This document shows, piece after piece, positions 24,290-31,824 of a DNA stretch of 34,851 bases. Within the stretch, counting starts at the first letter, position 1; each line of letters starts with the position of its first letter. Where the stretch lies: contig NZ_JAKVIO010000041.1 of assembly GCF_022601895.1 (NCBI RefSeq), forward strand, positions 1-34,851, given 5' to 3'. This DNA is from Sphingomonas sp. LaA6.9. GTDB taxonomy: Bacteria; Pseudomonadota; Alphaproteobacteria; Sphingomonadales; Sphingomonadaceae. The notes under the pieces are model-generated. The model saw nothing but the letters and a program-made list of their open reading frames with translations, was not told the origin of the DNA and made no database searches. Position numbers and translations under genes: made by a program.

Positions 24290-25297
24290 ATGAAGAATAC
24301 GATCAAGGATGTAGCTGAAGTCGCTGGTGTTTCGGTCAAGACTGTGTCCCGCGTCCTCAACGACGAGAAATACGTCAGCGCGGACCTGCGTCAACGCGTC
24401 GAAGGGGCCATCGCGCGGCTGAACTTCCGTCCGAGCCTCGTCGCCCGCATGCTGCGTCGGCAGCGCTCGTTCCAGATCGCGCTGATCTACGACAATCCCA
24501 ACCCTTATTTCGTCTATAATGTGCAGGAAGGTGTCCGCGCGTGTTGTGCCGAGCGCGGATACCGGATGCTTGTCCAGCCATGCAGCATCCATTCGCCAAC
24601 CCTGGTCGACGATCTCGGTAGCCTGATCGAGCAGACGCATCTCGATGGTCTGATCCTGACGCCGCCGGTCACCGACAGCCTGCCTGCGCTCGAGGAATTG
24701 GGGCGCCGCGGCATCCGCCATGTCCGCATAGCGCCGGGCACGAATCTGATGGCCACCCCGTCGGTCCATATCGACAATGTCGCGGCCGCCGACGAAATGA
24801 CCCGCCATCTGCTGGACCTCGGCCATCGTCGCATCGGCTTCGTGGTCGGGCATCCGGCCTATATCACGAGCAACCAGCGGCTTCTGGGATATCGCGATGC
24901 GTTGCGCCGTGCCGGGGTCGCCTATGATCCGGAGCTGGTGCGCCCCGGTCAGTTCAGCGTGCAATCGGGCGTTGGCGCGGCCGAGGCGCTTTTTGCGCTC
25001 GCCAACGCGCCCACAGCGATCTTCGCGAGCAACGACGACATGGCAGCGGGCGTGCTCGCCACAGCACTCAGGCGCGGCATGACGGTCCCCGATGATCTTT
25101 CGATCGCGGGGTTCGACGATACCGAACTCGCGCAAAGCGTGTGGCCTCCGCTCACCACCATCCATCAGCCATTTCGCGATATCGGCTATGCGGCGGCGGA
25201 CGTGCTGCTGTCGGAGGATGGGAATGACGGTCCCGAACGTCGCCGGCTTGAATATCGGCTCGTCGTGCGGGAATCGACCGCCGCACCTCGAAGCTAG
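24290..25297 (+). CDS. LacI family transcriptional regulator
   Basis: A 335-residue sugar-responsive repressor. The N-terminal helix-turn-helix is TIKDVAEVAGVSVKTVSRVLNDEKYVS (residues 4-30). It is followed by the hinge helix (FRPSLVARMLRR), whose Leu inserts at a central CG step of the operator, and a periplasmic-binding-protein-like effector domain (IALIYDNPNPYFVYNVQEGV; HLLDLGHRRIGFVVG; PTAIFASNDDMAAGVLATALRRG). It lies at the left end of the catabolic locus, convergent with the MFS gene. Two CG-centred palindromes before the TonB receptor and between the divergent oxidoreductases are its probable targets. The start has no strong Shine-Dalgarno. Sulfo-SMO loci also carry a LacI-type regulator (SmoD), which fits. 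Confidence 0.93.
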   Translation: MKNTIKDVAEVAGVSVKTVSRVLNDEKYVSADLRQRVEGAIARLNFRPSLVARMLRRQRSFQIALIYDNPNPYFVYNVQEGVRACCAERGYRMLVQPCSIHSPTLVDDLGSLIEQTHLDGLILTPPVTDSLPALEELGRRGIRHVRIAPGTNLMATPSVHIDNVAAADEMTRHLLDLGHRRIGFVVGHPAYITSNQRLLGYRDALRRAGVAYDPELVRPGQFSVQSGVGAAEALFALANAPTAIFASNDDMAAGVLATALRRGMTVPDDLSIAGFDDTELAQSVWPPLTTIHQPFRDIGYAAADVLLSEDGNDGPERRRLEYRLVVRESTAAPRS

Positions 25298-25336
25298 GAC
25301 GGGCGCCGCGAGATTGGGATGTCGGCTAGCGACGGG

Positions 25337-26587
25337 TCAATGCGCGGCCTCTGGCCGGGGCGCCACGCGAATGCCCTCGAATGGCAGGCGCGGCAGCAGC
25401 AGCTGAATCACGCCCACCGCCATGAGATACGAGAATCCCGCGAAGAGGAAGAGCGGAAGGTAGCCCAGTCCCGCCGCGAGGATCAGTCCCGCTGCCTTGG
25501 CTATCACCATGCCCCCGATATTGCCCGCGAATGCGCCGAAGCTGGTGATGCGCCCGACCTTCTCGGGAGGCGACACGTCAGCGATCAACGTGAACAGGCT
25601 GGAGGAAAAGGCCTGGTGCGCAGCCATAACGAGCCCGAGTAGCGCGACCGCCAGCCAATAGTCATGCGCGAGATCGGCGAAGGGCAGGGGGGTCGCGAAG
25701 AGCGCCGCGACGAACAGCGCACCTTTTCGAACCCTTTCGATGCCATAGCCGCGCGCAATCAGTCGCGTCGTTACCGTACCCGCGATCAGCGCGCCCAGAG
25801 CTGCGCAGCTATAGGCGATGGCGAGGGGCGGGCCGAGCGCCACGCCCTCGAGCCCGAAGCTGCGATGAAAGAAATCGGGCATCCAGAAGAGCATGAGCCA
25901 CCAGGTCGCGTCGGACAGGAACTTGGCTGCCGCAATGGCCCAGCTGCGCTTCTCGGTGAGGATCGTTCCACCCACCCTGGTAGCGGGTTTCTCGCCAGGC
26001 GCGTCATGATCGCCGGTGAAATGAACGCCGCGCGTCGCCAGCAGCCAGAGCACGGCCCAGACCAGCCCGAGCACGCCGCCGATGAGAAAGGCCGAGCGCC
26101 AGCCCCACAGCACCGCGACGAGCGGAATCGCGAGTGGGGTCACGATCGCGCCAAGGCTGCCAACGGCGTTGAGCAGGCCGTAGCCCGTGGAGCGCCTCTC
26201 AGGGGGAAAGATCGCGGCGATGGTCTTGATGGCCGCAGGAGTGCCCATGGCCTCGGTCGCGCCGAGCGCGATCCGGCAGAAGACGAACTGGCCGAAGCCG
26301 CGCGCCACCGCATGCGCCATTGCGGCGACGCTCCACAGCGCCACGCCGACGGGATTTGCCCATTTGACCCCAAGCCGATCGACGATCCAGCCGGTGAACA
26401 GGAAAGCGAGCGCGGCCGAACCCTGAAACCACGCAGCGAGCGTGCCATAGTCATTGTCGCTCCAGCCCAGATCCGCAGCGATCACGGGTTTGAGGACCGA
26501 AATGATCTGGCGATCGACGAGATTGAGGATCGTCGCAGTCAGTGCGAGCGCGAACAGGAGGTTGCGGCGACGGGGCGAAAGGATCAC
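25337..26587 (-). CDS. MFS transporter, hexuronate/anion:cation symporter type (ExuT-like)
   Basis: A 416-residue inner-membrane protein with about twelve transmembrane helices. ILNLVDRQIISVLKPVIAADLGWSDNDYG at the first helix and GWIVDRLGVKWANPVGVALWS at the helix 2-3 loop, with FCRIALGATEAMGTPAAIKTIAAIFPPERR after helix 4, are hallmarks of the ACS family that imports hexuronates and other sugar acids. It starts with GTG 7 nt after the PhyH gene, so it is translated from the same leftward message. In this locus it most likely brings the substrate taken up by the TonB receptor into the cytosol. Substrate is inferred from context only. Confidence 0.9.
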   Translation of the reverse strand: MILSPRRRNLLFALALTATILNLVDRQIISVLKPVIAADLGWSDNDYGTLAAWFQGSAALAFLFTGWIVDRLGVKWANPVGVALWSVAAMAHAVARGFGQFVFCRIALGATEAMGTPAAIKTIAAIFPPERRSTGYGLLNAVGSLGAIVTPLAIPLVAVLWGWRSAFLIGGVLGLVWAVLWLLATRGVHFTGDHDAPGEKPATRVGGTILTEKRSWAIAAAKFLSDATWWLMLFWMPDFFHRSFGLEGVALGPPLAIAYSCAALGALIAGTVTTRLIARGYGIERVRKGALFVAALFATPLPFADLAHDYWLAVALLGLVMAAHQAFSSSLFTLIADVSPPEKVGRITSFGAFAGNIGGMVIAKAAGLILAAGLGYLPLFLFAGFSYLMAVGVIQLLLPRLPFEGIRVAPRPEAAH

Positions 26588-26594
26588 GCGGGGG

Positions 26595-27347
26595 TCAACC
26601 GGTTGTCACCCGTTCGCCGTGTCGCAGGATCGGAATCGCGTTGCGGCGCAGATGGCGGGTGCCCGGATCCAGCATCGCCTCGGGCGTATATTGCGCGAGA
26701 TAGACGCGGCGCGGCCGATCCGTCCGGTTGGCACCCGTCGCATGGAGCGTGAGGCTCGAAAAGACGACAACGTCGCCCGCCCTGGCTTCGACGATCTGTC
26801 CCTCGGTTTCGGCGGGCGCGCCTGCCAGGTCATTGGTGCCCGGCTGGCGTTCATGCGGGAGGATGCCATGCTTGTGGCTGCCCGGGATCAGGCGCACGGT
26901 GCCATTCTCTTCGGTCGCGTCATCGAGCGGGCACCAGCAGGTGAGATAGGGTGCGTGATCCGCGGGGCCGCCATTGCCGACGACATAGCCCGAATCCTGA
27001 TGCCAGGAGAAGGGCATGCCGCCCTCGGGGCCCTTCACGACATATTGATCGAAGAAGAAATAGGCATCGTCGCCCAGCGTCGCGCGGCAGATATCCGCCA
27101 TGGCCGGGCTGAACAGCACGGTGCGGAGTTGCGGCGCGACGCGCTGGCATTCGTTCGCGAAATAACGCTTGCCGCGATGGCTGATGCCGAGCGTATCAAC
27201 GCCCAGCGCATCCATCCGCGCGTCTTCGCGTGCGACGAAGGCGTCACATTCGGTGCGGAGCAGGTCGAGCGCCGCGCCAGCAAGAGCGCCGGGGAACACC
27301 GCATAACCCTGCTCGGCGAACTGCCGGGTCTGATCCTCGAACGGCAT
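26595..27347 (-). CDS. Phytanoyl-CoA dioxygenase (PhyH) family Fe(II)/2-oxoglutarate oxygenase
   Basis: A 250-residue jelly-roll oxygenase. The facial triad is visible: WHQD (His116, Asp118) and the distal His202 in SLTLHATGANRT, with Arg213/214 in RPRR to hold the 2-oxoglutarate carboxylate. TCWCPLDDATEENGTVRLIPGSH is the family's typical core. No CoA-binding feature is evident, and bacterial members act on many small molecules. It lies 20 nt after the TonB receptor and 7 nt before the MFS gene, so it is part of the same operon. An Fe(II)/2OG sulfoquinovose dioxygenase (SqoD) is known in other bacteria; whether this protein belongs to that group cannot be judged from sequence by eye. Confidence 0.9.
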   Translation of the reverse strand: MPFEDQTRQFAEQGYAVFPGALAGAALDLLRTECDAFVAREDARMDALGVDTLGISHRGKRYFANECQRVAPQLRTVLFSPAMADICRATLGDDAYFFFDQYVVKGPEGGMPFSWHQDSGYVVGNGGPADHAPYLTCWCPLDDATEENGTVRLIPGSHKHGILPHERQPGTNDLAGAPAETEGQIVEARAGDVVVFSSLTLHATGANRTDRPRRVYLAQYTPEAMLDPGTRHLRRNAIPILRHGERVTTG

Positions 27348-27367
27348 TATGCGGCGTTCCCTTTTGC

Positions 27368-29659
27368 TCAGTAGTTGAAGCGGACGTTCACGCCAAAATA
27401 GCGATCCACGTCACGCGGCAGAAGATAGCGGAAGCTGCCGCCCGGGCCACCGGGAGTGATCAGCGTCGCATAGCTCTCATCGGTCAGGTTGCGGCCGATG
27501 AAATTCACGCGCCATACGCCATCGGGATCGACCAGCGCGATATTGGCGTCGACGACGACATAGCCATCGATCGTGATCGCACGGCGTGTCACCGGATTGG
27601 CTTCGAGCGAGGAGACCTGATCGCTGGTGAGTGCTACCTGCCCGCCAATCTCGACATTGGCAAAGCCGCCGGTCTCGATCGTCCAGAGCCCGCCGACATT
27701 GCCCTTCCACGTCGGCGCCAGCGGAAGTTGTTCACCCCGTCGCGTGCTGCTGCCCGCCGGAGCATTGGGCGGCAGGTTGAATTCGTCGATCTGCGCATCG
27801 GTATAGGACAGGCCCGCGTTGAACGTGAATTCGCGCGAAGGACGGATGACGGACTCGATCTCGAAGCCCTTGGTCGAGACCGAACCGGCATTGGTGAGCT
27901 GCGTGATCACCGAACCGGCCAGGTTGACGAAGCTGTTGGCCTGGAAATTGTCGTATTTGGCATAGAATAGAGCGGTGTTCAGCGTCAGCTTACCGTCGGC
28001 GGTCTTGAACTTGGTGCCCAGCTCATAGGCGTCGGCGGTTTCCGCCGCGATCGGATCGAGCTGCCCCGCATTCTGGTTGAAGAAGACGTTGAAGGCCGGG
28101 CCCTTATAGCCCTGGCTGTAGGTGGCATAGGTCATCAGCTCGTCGCTGATATCGGCCTGCACGCCCACGCGGCCCGAGAAATCGTCGTTGCTCGTCGAAA
28201 GATCGTAGTTCGCGCCGACATTGAGCAGGCCCGGCCCGCCGCCATTGGTGGCGGGAATGCGGTTATTGAACGCATCGACATTGTCGTGCGTGTAGCGTCC
28301 GCCCGCGATCAGGCGCAGCCAGTCATTCACGTTGACGGTCAGGTTGCCGAAGATCGCGAAACTCTCGATCGTCGAACCGAAGGTCCCCACCGCACTCGGG
28401 AAGCGCAGCGTGGAGGAACCGGGCGCGCAGGGCGCGAGGCCGGGCGACACGGGCGGCAGCGTCGTTGCCGAGCAGACGATGTCGTCGCGCTGGAAAGTCC
28501 GCTGCTGCTTGGCGTTGTAGTAGAAGCCGCCCACGACATATTCGAGCGTCTGGTTGCCCGGCGACGCCAGCCGGATTTCCTGCGTGAAGGTTTCGGACGG
28601 CTGCGGGCCGAAATCGTCGAGCTGATGGCCGCCTGCGATGTTGTAGACGGTATCGATGAAGTCGCCGTCGCGGATGCCGAAATTGCGGTATTCGCGATAG
28701 GCGGTGATCGACGTGACCGTCCCCGCGCTGCCTACATCGAGATCGGCCTGGAGCGAGACGCCCCAGCTCTTTTCCTTGGTGCGGGTCAGCGTGTTCTGGC
28801 GGATCTCGCGCGTTTCGTCGCCCTTCAGGTCAACGCCGATCAGCGAGCCAGCGAGCGCGCCCGCGGGGGTGGTGCCGACCACTTCGGCGCAGCAGTCGCT
28901 GTTCTGTTTGCGATAATCGCCGATCAGCGTGAAGGTCAGCGCCGGGCTCGCTTCGGCGACGATCATGCCGCGGGCGCCCCAGCGCTCATAGCCGTTGACG
29001 GTGCGGTCGAGCGTGATGTTGCGGACGGTGCCGTCGAACCAGCCATAATTGCCGGTAAAGCGGCTGGTGATGCCCTCGGCGATCGGAATGTCGATCGCGC
29101 CGCGCAGCTTGTATTCCTCATCGGTTGTCGCCAGCGCCTCGACGAAGCCGCCCAGTTCGTCGCCGGGGCGGCGCGTGACGACGCTGATTACGCCCGCCGA
29201 CGCGTTCTTGCCAAACAGCGTGCCTTGCGGTCCGCGCAGCACCTCGACGCGTTCGATGTCGTAGAGGTCGCCAAAGGCCTCGCCCGAGCGGGCATAGGTG
29301 ACGCCATCGACCACGAAGCCGACGCTGGGTTCGGCCGCAATCGAGAAGTTGATCGTGCCGACGCCGCGCAGGAACACCGAGGAATCGAGCGTGGTCGCGC
29401 TGTCCTTGATGTTGAGGCTGGGCACAAGCTGCTGGAGCGACTGTATGTTGACGACGCCGCGCTGGTCGAGCTGCGCGGCACTCACCACGCTGATCGCCGC
29501 GGGCACCTTCTGCAAATTCTCCTCGCGCTTTTGCGCCGTGACAACGATATCGCCCGGATCGGCTGGCTGCGCCGCGGGAGGCGTATCCTGCGCCTGCGCA
29601 ACCTGCGTCATCGAAATAAGCAGCGCACCCGCGCTTGCGTTCACCAGAAACCGTCGCAT
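27368..29659 (-). CDS. TonB-dependent outer-membrane receptor
   Basis: A 763-residue receptor with a Sec signal (MRRFLVNASAGALLISMTQVAQA), a TonB-box region DIVVTAQKREENLQKVPAAISVV (about 36-58) and a plug domain (LRGVGTINFSIAAEPSVGFVVDGV; IERVEVLRGPQGTLFGKNASAGVISVVTRRP). The barrel ends with the signature RNLTDESYATLITPGG and a C-terminal Tyr (VRFNY). This class is abundant in sphingomonads and takes up diverse organic compounds. CC pairs at NSDCCAE and two more Cys near DIVCSATT/GLAPCAP may form loop disulfides. The start has GGGGAGG upstream. It follows the Gfo/Idh gene after 138 nt, which contain an operator-like palindrome, and is followed by the PhyH and MFS genes. Confidence 0.95.
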   Translation of the reverse strand: MRRFLVNASAGALLISMTQVAQAQDTPPAAQPADPGDIVVTAQKREENLQKVPAAISVVSAAQLDQRGVVNIQSLQQLVPSLNIKDSATTLDSSVFLRGVGTINFSIAAEPSVGFVVDGVTYARSGEAFGDLYDIERVEVLRGPQGTLFGKNASAGVISVVTRRPGDELGGFVEALATTDEEYKLRGAIDIPIAEGITSRFTGNYGWFDGTVRNITLDRTVNGYERWGARGMIVAEASPALTFTLIGDYRKQNSDCCAEVVGTTPAGALAGSLIGVDLKGDETREIRQNTLTRTKEKSWGVSLQADLDVGSAGTVTSITAYREYRNFGIRDGDFIDTVYNIAGGHQLDDFGPQPSETFTQEIRLASPGNQTLEYVVGGFYYNAKQQRTFQRDDIVCSATTLPPVSPGLAPCAPGSSTLRFPSAVGTFGSTIESFAIFGNLTVNVNDWLRLIAGGRYTHDNVDAFNNRIPATNGGGPGLLNVGANYDLSTSNDDFSGRVGVQADISDELMTYATYSQGYKGPAFNVFFNQNAGQLDPIAAETADAYELGTKFKTADGKLTLNTALFYAKYDNFQANSFVNLAGSVITQLTNAGSVSTKGFEIESVIRPSREFTFNAGLSYTDAQIDEFNLPPNAPAGSSTRRGEQLPLAPTWKGNVGGLWTIETGGFANVEIGGQVALTSDQVSSLEANPVTRRAITIDGYVVVDANIALVDPDGVWRVNFIGRNLTDESYATLITPGGPGGSFRYLLPRDVDRYFGVNVRFNY

Positions 29660-29797
29660 TCAAGCCTCCCCATAGAATCTCTACTTTTTTAATAGAGTTA
29701 TTTTCAGCTTGCCAAGGTCAGAAAAACTTTATCCCTGTCATGGTAAGATATCGATATCCTATCCGCTGCCCGGCGCAAAGCCGTGCGTTGCGTTCGT
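29660..29797 (-). promoter_or_regulatory. Leader of the TonB-receptor gene with LacI-type operator and a hairpin
   Basis: GATATCGATATC at 29747-29758 is a perfect 12-bp palindrome centred on CG, within an 18-bp near-palindrome TAAGATATCGATATCCTA (16 of 18 positions symmetric). Nearer the gene, CTCTA (29679-29683) and TAGAG (29693-29697) form a small inverted repeat around an A/T run. The ribosome-binding site GGGGAGG lies just before the ATG. The first site matches the one at 30909-30920, so both are probably bound by the LacI-type regulator. A promoter may lie here in addition to read-through from the Gfo/Idh gene. Confidence 0.6.
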
Positions 29798-30886
29798 TCA
29801 AAATCCGAGCTCGGCCATCTCCACAACGCGCTTCTCGCGCGCGCTCAGTTCCGCCGCCGCACCGATTGCGACGGCGCGCAGGCCGTCTTCCGCGGTGACT
29901 TCGACAGGGGCTTCGCCGCGGACCGCGGCGATGAAGCGCTGGTGTTCGTAAAAGGTCGAGCCATGATGGCTCCCGGCTGCGAGCGCCGCCGCGTCGACCT
30001 CGACATATGTGCGCTCTGCGCGCTTCGGATTGCCGAATCCCGTGCGCGGCGAGCGAACAATCGCGCCTTCCGGAATGAACACCTCGAGCCGGGCCTCATC
30101 GCCGACCGCCGCGATCTCCTCCTGGTTCTCGGCTCCGTCGGCGAACATTGAGAGATCGAGCATCGCACGCACCCCATTTGCGAAGTCGACGGTGGTGTAG
30201 CTGTTGTCGATGATGTCGGGGCGCTCGCCTTCGTAGAGCTCGTCGAGATGGTTCACGTCCATGGCCCCCGAGCAATAGACGCGCACGGGCTCGGACCGGA
30301 CGATCAGCCGCATAAGATCGAAGAAGTGGCAGCATTTCTCGACCATCGTGCCGCCGGTATTGCGGCTGAAGCGATTCCAGTCGCCAACCTTCTCCAGGAA
30401 GGGAAAGCGATGCTCGCGGATCGAGAGCATGCGTAGTGTGCCTGTGCGCCCGGCATGCACCTGCTCGATGAATGCCGCCGCGGGAGGCATGTAGCGATAC
30501 TCCATCGCGGTCCAGAACACCTTGTCGGTCTTCGCGGCGCGCTCGACGATCCATCGGGCGTCTTCGATCGTCGTCGCGAGCGGCTTCTCGCAGAGAATAT
30601 GCAGGCCAGCGTCAAACAGCGGCTCAAGGACCGCGCGATGCGTGAAGTTGGGGCTCGCGACGATGACCGCGTCGATACCGCCCGCGGCGGCCAGCTCAGC
30701 GCTGTTATCATATGCCCTCACACCAGCCGCGCGCCCGCCAAGCGCGGCCTTCGCCTCAGCCAGCGAGGTACCTGTGGGATCGGCCAACGCCACCACCTCG
30801 GCGCCCGGCGTGATCGCGAGATTGTGGATATGCTCAACGCCCATCATCCCGCTTCCGACCAGACCGTAACGAACGGGGTTTCCCAT
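29798..30886 (-). CDS. Gfo/Idh/MocA family protein, candidate NAD-dependent sulfoquinovosidase (GH188-like)
   Basis: A 362-residue protein with an N-terminal Rossmann domain (YGLVGSGMMGVEHI, residues 7-20; LADPTG; CEKPL at 99-103 with Lys101) and the C-terminal alpha/beta domain. EYRYMPPAAAF and the NTGGTMVEKCCHFFDLM block (Lys184, His187, Asp190) supply the usual active-site side. Family members use a tightly bound NAD to oxidise or hydrolyse sugars. A GH188 subgroup (SqgA) of this fold hydrolyses sulfoquinovosides by a transient NAD oxidation. The neighbours here (aldo/keto reductase and SsuD-like monooxygenase, divergent by 20 nt) are those of the sulfo-SMO route, so this is a good candidate; a simple sugar dehydrogenase is the alternative. 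First in the leftward operon. Confidence 0.8.
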   Translation of the reverse strand: MGNPVRYGLVGSGMMGVEHIHNLAITPGAEVVALADPTGTSLAEAKAALGGRAAGVRAYDNSAELAAAGGIDAVIVASPNFTHRAVLEPLFDAGLHILCEKPLATTIEDARWIVERAAKTDKVFWTAMEYRYMPPAAAFIEQVHAGRTGTLRMLSIREHRFPFLEKVGDWNRFSRNTGGTMVEKCCHFFDLMRLIVRSEPVRVYCSGAMDVNHLDELYEGERPDIIDNSYTTVDFANGVRAMLDLSMFADGAENQEEIAAVGDEARLEVFIPEGAIVRSPRTGFGNPKRAERTYVEVDAAALAAGSHHGSTFYEHQRFIAAVRGEAPVEVTAEDGLRAVAIGAAAELSAREKRVVEMAELGF

Positions 30887-30904
30887 TGGCGATTTCCTTG
30901 ATTA

Positions 30905-30922
30905 CTATGATATCGATGTCTG
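30905..30922. promoter_or_regulatory. LacI-type operator at the divergent start codons
   Basis: TATGATATCGATGTCTGA contains GATATCGATGTC (30909-30920), matching GATATCGATATC (29747-29758) except for one base and equally centred on CG. It overlaps the first codons of the aldo/keto reductase gene and lies about 20 nt from the start of the leftward Gfo/Idh gene, so one bound repressor could block both genes. Confidence 0.6.
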
Positions 30923-31824
30923 ACCTTGCTTTCTCACCCGAATCCAGACCGCTCGGCAAGAGCGGATTGACCGTCAGCCCGCTTGCCTGGGGCATGTGGC
31001 GCTTCAGGGGCGACGATGTCGCCGCCGCCCGCAAGCGCGTGGAAGCCGCGCTCGACGCCGGAATAACGCTCTTCGACACCGCCGATGTCTACGGGCCTGA
31101 CAATGGCGAACCTTTCGGCGCCGCCGAGGTGCTACTTGGTCGCGTCTTCGCCGAGGCACCCGAATTGCGCGAGCAAATGACGCTGGCGACCAAGGGCGGC
31201 ATCGTGATCGGCACGCCTTATGATTCGAGCGCACCCTATATCGAAGCGGCGATCGATGCCTCGCTCAGGCGCCTCGGTGTCGAGCAGATCGACCTGTGGC
31301 AGATCCACCGGCCCGATATCCTCACCCATCCGCACGAGATCGCGCGCGCGTTCGAGACGGCGCATGAAAAGGGCAAGGTCCGCGTCTTCGGCGTGTCGAA
31401 CTACACACCGAGCCAGGCCGCCATGCTCCAGCATTTCATGGATCGGCCACTCGTCAGCCACCAGCCTGAATTTTCTCCCCTTACGCTGGCGCCGCTCACA
31501 AACGGCCTCATGGATCAGGCCATCGCGAACGACATGGCGGTGCTCGCCTGGTCACCGCTCGGTGGCGGCAGGATCGCCGCGCCGCTGACGCAAGCAGAGC
31601 ACGCTGTCGCCATGCTCCTCGATGCCAAGGCGCAAGATTACGGCGTCTCGCGTACGGCGGCTGCCTACAGCTGGATCATGGCGCATCCCGCGCGGCCGAT
31701 TCCGATCGTGGGATCGCAACAGCCCGAGCGGATTCGGGAAGCGGCTGGCGCGCTGACGCCGCGCTGGACCCGCGCCGAATGGTACGCGGTGCTCCAGGCA
31801 TCGATGGGGGAGAGTTTGCCATGA
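30907..31824 (+). CDS. Aldo/keto reductase (SmoB-like, candidate 6-oxoglucose reductase)
   Basis: A protein of about 305 residues with the (beta/alpha)8 barrel of aldo/keto reductases. The catalytic tetrad is complete: Asp57 and Tyr62 in FDTADVYG, Lys96 in LATKGG, His134 in LWQIHRPD. SNYTPSQ and the NADPH-binding IVGSQQPERIREA near the C-terminus are present. In the sulfo-SMO pathway SmoB reduces 6-oxo-glucose to glucose; position directly upstream of, and overlapping with, an SsuD-like monooxygenase supports that role. Starts at ATG 30907 or 30916 are both possible; neither has a clear ribosome-binding site and the operator overlaps them. The stop overlaps the next start (ATGA). Confidence 0.88.
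   Translation: MISMSDLAFSPESRPLGKSGLTVSPLAWGMWRFRGDDVAAARKRVEAALDAGITLFDTADVYGPDNGEPFGAAEVLLGRVFAEAPELREQMTLATKGGIVIGTPYDSSAPYIEAAIDASLRRLGVEQIDLWQIHRPDILTHPHEIARAFETAHEKGKVRVFGVSNYTPSQAAMLQHFMDRPLVSHQPEFSPLTLAPLTNGLMDQAIANDMAVLAWSPLGGGRIAAPLTQAEHAVAMLLDAKAQDYGVSRTAAAYSWIMAHPARPIPIVGSQQPERIREAAGALTPRWTRAEWYAVLQASMGESLP

Noticed and set aside
25664-26752. 362-residue plus-strand frame
   Set aside because: Antisense to the MFS gene with charged low-complexity composition; the MFS frame has clear membrane helices.
28286-29692. 468-residue plus-strand frame
   Set aside because: Antisense shadow of the TonB receptor; composition rich in Arg/Asp/Ala with no domain.
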